Assembly: GCA_025024175.1 (NCBI GenBank)
Contig: QCXZ01000001.1
Coordinates: forward strand, 44,262,942 to 44,326,941
Direction: 5' to 3'
DNA: 64,000 bases
DNA from: Rhyzopertha dominica
Taxonomy: Eukaryota > Arthropoda > Insecta > Coleoptera > Bostrichidae
Shown here: piece after piece, positions 60,031 through 64,000 of the stretch
How positions within the stretch are numbered: position 1 is the stretch's first letter
Layout: each line of letters opens with the position of its first letter
Translations under genes and position numbers: made by a program
Notes under the pieces: generated by a model
Seen by the model: only the letters and a program-made list of their open reading frames with translations
Databases searched by the model: none
Told to the model about the DNA's origin: nothing

Positions 60031-60290
60031 TTAAGTTCTACATAAATAAAAAAGGGGGGAGGGAGCAGGGGGGCTTCTGATGGTGAACGACTTCTGGGTT
60101 TCTACGGGTTTCACCAGGCAGAACGTCTCCTGAGTTTCGGCACTTAGCCACGCAGCCGTGTCCTTGGACAGTACCATGGCCACCTCTAACAAGGCCGCGG
60201 CCGTAGTAAATGGCAACAGCGCATTTGTTGTAGCACAAGGCCGACTCGCCGGGATCCGAAAGTTGCGCGCGTAAAATATATAACGTCAAA
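60031..60290. other. CpG- and GC-rich island of unknown nature
   Basis: 260 bp with many CG dinucleotides (for example GGCCGCGGCCGTAG, GTTGCGCGCGTAA) in strongly AT-rich surroundings. The minus strand is open in two frames (83 and 61 codons) and the plus strand has a 32-codon ORF from 60177 in good start context (ACCATGG). None matches a protein I know. Possible exon, foreign segment or promoter island. Confidence 0.4.
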
Positions 60291-60544
60291 CCTACTTTAC
60301 TGATAGGATTTTTGGGGTATTTCTTTTCAGAGTATTCATCAAAGGCTATAGTACGATTAGAAGGTAAAAAGTGCCCCCGCTGGAATTTGGTTCAAATTGA
60401 GATATATTATTCTCAAGTAAAGGTATATGTCGCACACCTAATTGCACACCCCAATTCCACCCCATTTTCCAGTTTTTTTCATTCAACCCTTAACATTTAA
60501 CTTTTTTTCTCGAAAATTAGCAGAGATAAGTCTGAAAAAAATTG

Positions 60545-61505
60545 GATTAATGTAGTTCTAAAAGGTCTATTCTTAAAACATTTAACAACCCTCTAGCGTT
60601 ACTACCTTTAAAGTTATGGGGCGCAACCCCCTTTCGGGGGTGTTTTTTTAATAGTGTTTTTTGAGCGACCACTTTCTTTTCCCTATTAAAATTATCACTC
60701 ATATGTGGGCTATTCACAGTAATTTTTTGTCGCTGTAAAAATGGTACTAAGGGGGTAAAATAATTATTTTGTCTACTTACCACAATCACATCCTAGGAGG
60801 CCACAGATGAACTTGGCAATATAGTAGTTATATAATAATGGTAATTTAAAAGAAAATAATGAAATAGATATGAAAAAATGGACTAAGGTAGTTCCATAAG
60901 GTTTATTTAAAAAAAATAACATCACTTTGCCATTACTACATACACTTAAAGCTGTGTGGTACAACCCTCTCTCTGGGATGTTTTTGATAGTACTTTTGAA
61001 TGACCACTTTCTTTTTTCTGTTAAAATAATCATTCATATATGTGCTATTTACAATATTTTATTTGCCGCTGTAAAGATGGTACTAAGGGGGTAAGAAAAT
61101 TATTTTGTCTACTTACCACAGTCACATCCTAGGAGGCCACAGAAGAACTCAGCAACATAGTAGTTATATAATAACAGTAATTTAAATATGAAAAATGGAC
61201 TAAGGTAGTTCTATAAGGTTTATTGTTAAATAATAACATCATCCTGTCATTTCTACTCTTAAAGTTAAGGGGTACAACCCTCTCTCTAGGATGTTTTTCA
61301 ATAGTGCTTGTGAGTGACCACTCTTTCCTCTATTAAAATAATCATTTATTTATGTGCTATTTACAGTATTTTATTTGTACCTGTAAAGATGGTACTAAGG
61401 GAGTAAAATAATTATTTTGTATATTTACCACAATCACATCATAGGAGGTCACAAAGGCACCCAACAACATAGTAGTTATATACCTTATAACAGTGAATTA
61501 AATTA
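60545..61505. repeat. Tandem repeat, three diverged units of about 310-340 bp
   Basis: The landmark TACCACAATCACATCCTAGG recurs at 60778, 61114 and 61426 with few changes (period 336, then 312). Other landmarks (GGTACTAAGGGGGTAA; ACAACCCTCTCTC; TAGTAGTTATATA) recur in the same order. Each unit differs from the others at perhaps a fifth of positions. Confidence 0.85.
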
Positions 61506-63176
61506 TAATAAGGTAACACATATACCTACAGACTGCAAAAATACGAAGAATGTCAGTTCGCGCGGGCTGTTGTATACCTACGCATGTTTTCTACCGTGCA
61601 TAATTTTCTATATGATAACGCTTTAAAATTAAACAAAAATATGCCAGTTGAGAATTGAATATTATCCCACTACTTTTTTTGCTTAATAATAAAAAAAAAT
61701 AATGATAATGATAATATTAATGATAATGATATTGACAATAAATGATAATATCGACGGTTACCACTAGATAATATAGAATAAACTGATTTTTAGGTTCTTC
61801 CGCGTTATTTAGCCCCCAAGGCATCATACTTTTAAGTAACTCATATCATCGACAAGCTATACTAGTATAATTTGAATACAAATGAATTATTTAAAAGTTT
61901 AAAGATCATGACTGCAGTTGTGAAGCATTGCTAAAACAACAACTAATATGGTGTCCATGAGAAGAAAGCAAACGAATTTTTAGGTATTTTATTATATTAT
62001 ATGTACCTACACTATAATCATAAATAAATAAATAAAACTGGAATTTAGTAACATACAAAGCTTTTAAAAGGTGACTTTTCCTATTCCTCCGTTCTTTATA
62101 ATGCTATAAGTATGAAAACCGGTATAGGTGTAGACCTGCAGGTGCAGGTATCTAAGATGTATTTTTTATTACTTAAGTTTACATACTACTGCAGAATACC
62201 CATCTATGTTAAACTAAAATGATGAAATAGTGGCCGTGTAAGTCTGAGCTTATGTAACAAACACCCAATGATAATGGGACGTGCTTAAGGCTAGGTTAAA
62301 GGAATTTCTCTTATGGGGTTTCCAATGTAAAGTATTGAATAAATAACTAAGTTATTTGAAGAGATATTAATTTTATTCAAAAAACCAGTGTAATCTGACA
62401 ATTATTATCTACAAAATGGCCGTATCAAAAATTTTAAAAACTTACGGCAAAAATAATTACGATTTGTTTAAGAACGCGAAATGCTCAAAAACGTAAAAAT
62501 GACTTATTAGAAAAATTTTTTCGGCCGAATGATAGATTTTTGTCTTCTGAGCATGATGTTGTTTTTAGTTTTTTGATAGCGTTAATAATAATGAAAATAT
62601 CTGTTCAATACTTTTGCTAAATTTTTCGGCCCAACCCAGTGTTGATTTACAACATACCAAATGACGGCACTTGAGTAAACAGCCATTGCAGTTTATGGCG
62701 GGAGGGTAACCTCAGGTATGGATGGTAGAAAAACGCAGGTACTGGGGATGACGAAACGATTCTTCCAACTACTGCTTTTATATTTATGCACTATTATTTG
62801 TCCATGCCGAAAGTTATTTAGCTCTGCAACTTTATGTCGTTGGGACACATAGAAAGCATACAGGGCGTGTAGTCCCAAAAGTTCATATTTACAAAGTCAA
62901 TTAAAATCAATACGGCACTAATTGCGCTATGCATATATGAACTATATATGAATAAGTTAACATAATTTGATGATAACTATTAAAAATCAATTTGCCAAAG
63001 TGTTTTTCTTATATCTTATGTGCTATCGGCTTTTGCGGATTCGACCGGAACACTTTTATTCATAAATTAAAGAATATATTTCCATGTCGAGGTAGCAAAT
63101 ATATAGTTTTGTCAGGCGCCTAACTGTCGGATAAATTGGACACCAGTTTTCTGGTAACTGGTAACCTAAACAATTT
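61506..63176. other. AT-rich non-coding stretch
   Basis: 1.7 kb with a GATAAT-type low-complexity patch (61695-61750). I see no gene, RNA or mobile-element end. Confidence 0.5.
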
Positions 63177-63424
63177 TAATCAATTTTGAGAAAGCACCTT
63201 GGACCAAAATAAATATGACGAAACTGTATATTGGCAGGTAAAGGGTTGACGATCGCTTCAATACGACTGAAAGTCTGAGTTGCTGGAATTTCTAATCCGG
63301 AATTCGAGTATAATCGGTTTTTGGGACCAGAATATGTATTATTGAAGACAGTCTGCATGAAACTGTTTGTACCTCTAAACCTGAAAACTTTTTCCACTGA
63401 CTCATGGCAACCGCCCCCATACAA
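63177..63424 (-). CDS. Candidate minus-strand terminal exon, unassigned
   Basis: An 82-codon open stretch ending at a stop near 63176, with composition and third-base use more like coding than the surroundings. It contains PKNRLYSNSGLEIPATQTFS and NPLPANIQFRH. The L-Y-S piece recalls the ZM motif of muscle PDZ proteins, but the strand is opposite to the PDZ gene and I cannot confirm it. A splice acceptor inside the open stretch (CTTTTTCCACTG complement, ..TTTTCAG) is possible. Confidence 0.25.
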
Positions 63425-63546
63425 TGAAAGAGGGGGTTCACTAATATAAAGCCTCAGAATTTTTCAAACCTACCATTTATGCTGTTTGAGATTTTGTTTG
63501 ACTGTGTGACTTTAGTGTTACGTTATCTGAAAGAACATTAGTAAAG

Positions 63547-63632
63547 ATGGCAAGACGAAAAGGTGATGGAAAAACTTTGTCTTCAAAAAAAGAAACAGGG
63601 GAAATATTGGTTCTCTTATCAAACACCGTCAA
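63547..63632 (+). CDS. Candidate first coding exon, unassigned
   Basis: The ATG at 63547 (AAAGATGG context) opens 28 codons, MARRKGDGKTLSSKKETGEI and on, ending at a strong donor GTAAGTATT at 63633. The basic N-terminus and near-perfect donor suggest the start of a gene that runs off to the right. No motif is long enough to name it. Confidence 0.4.
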
Positions 63633-64000
63633 GTAAGTATTTTTCTAAAAATCCGTTTAGTAGTTTATAATTGTATATAGTTAAAAAAAACATTTTTGGA
63701 GTGAAAAAATGCTTCCAAAACTTCAAAGATTTTATTTCCGTTCTCTTTTGCCAGAACTAGTTGATCCACGTCACACGAGAAACATGCCGATTCGAAAGGA
63801 TAGATAGACAACGTTTTTGTGTAAAAAGTAGAACATCTACACCATGTTTGTTCATATTTTTTTAATACACACATTTATAATTTTGCTGTAAAGATAATTT
63901 TATGTACAGATAGTGAACATTAACTATATGCTTATGATGTTTGGTAAATATATGTATCTTTTTCTTGAACGTTTATTATGTTTTCTATTATTAAAAAATA

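Noticed and set aside
60545..61505. Tandem units as an LTR pair
   Set aside because: Three collinear units in a row with no internal region, primer site or target duplication.

Overview
The window looks like an AT-rich insect nuclear genome, probably a beetle or other holometabolan. The evidence is intron-split animal genes with short (about 50 bp) introns, a mariner with TA duplications, copia, Ty3/gypsy, jockey/CR1-type, Penelope, hAT and MULE remnants, and a 100-N scaffold gap. Species cannot be fixed from the sequence alone.

Layout. (1) 1-536, minus: the first three exons of DIMT1, an 18S rRNA dimethyladenosine transferase, running off the left edge. (2) 672-3342: a non-autonomous hAT-like element with an 8-bp target duplication, 136 bp upstream of the DIMT1 start. 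It carries a palindrome made of two Penelope GIY-YIG fragments around a reverse transcriptase fragment. (3) 3649-25836: one old minus-strand copia element stretched to 22 kb by nested insertions. A gag-only LTR element with apparently identical LTRs sits in its second zinc knuckle (5698-10938). A 5'-truncated non-LTR element sits in its gag (11365-25286). A Ty3/gypsy element sits in the 3' UTR of that non-LTR element and is drawn twice around a 100-N gap, which I read as an assembly duplication. (4) 26856-27670: a decayed gypsy gag/pol relic. (5) 32567-41856, plus: a two-exon gene for a secreted, repeat-rich protein of 671 aa that I cannot assign to a family, with a 7.3-kb intron full of repeats. 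(6) 45600-46410 and 46940-47580: relics of a MULE transposase and of a PIN/XPG-like mobile-element protein. (7) 48936-57349, plus: a seven-exon gene for a Zasp/ALP-Enigma-type PDZ protein with a long acidic tail. Its third intron holds a nearly intact mariner (one stop codon, perfect 31-bp terminal repeats) and an older transposase relic. (8) 57350-64000: mostly non-coding, with a three-unit tandem repeat of 310-340 bp, a CpG-rich island and one or two candidate exons.

The three host genes show no sign of acting together. The rest is dominated by mobile elements whose insertion order can be read from target duplications. The most informative results are the layered copia nest with a likely assembly artefact, the recent gag-only LTR element, the palindromic Penelope relic, and the lineage-specific secreted repeat protein.
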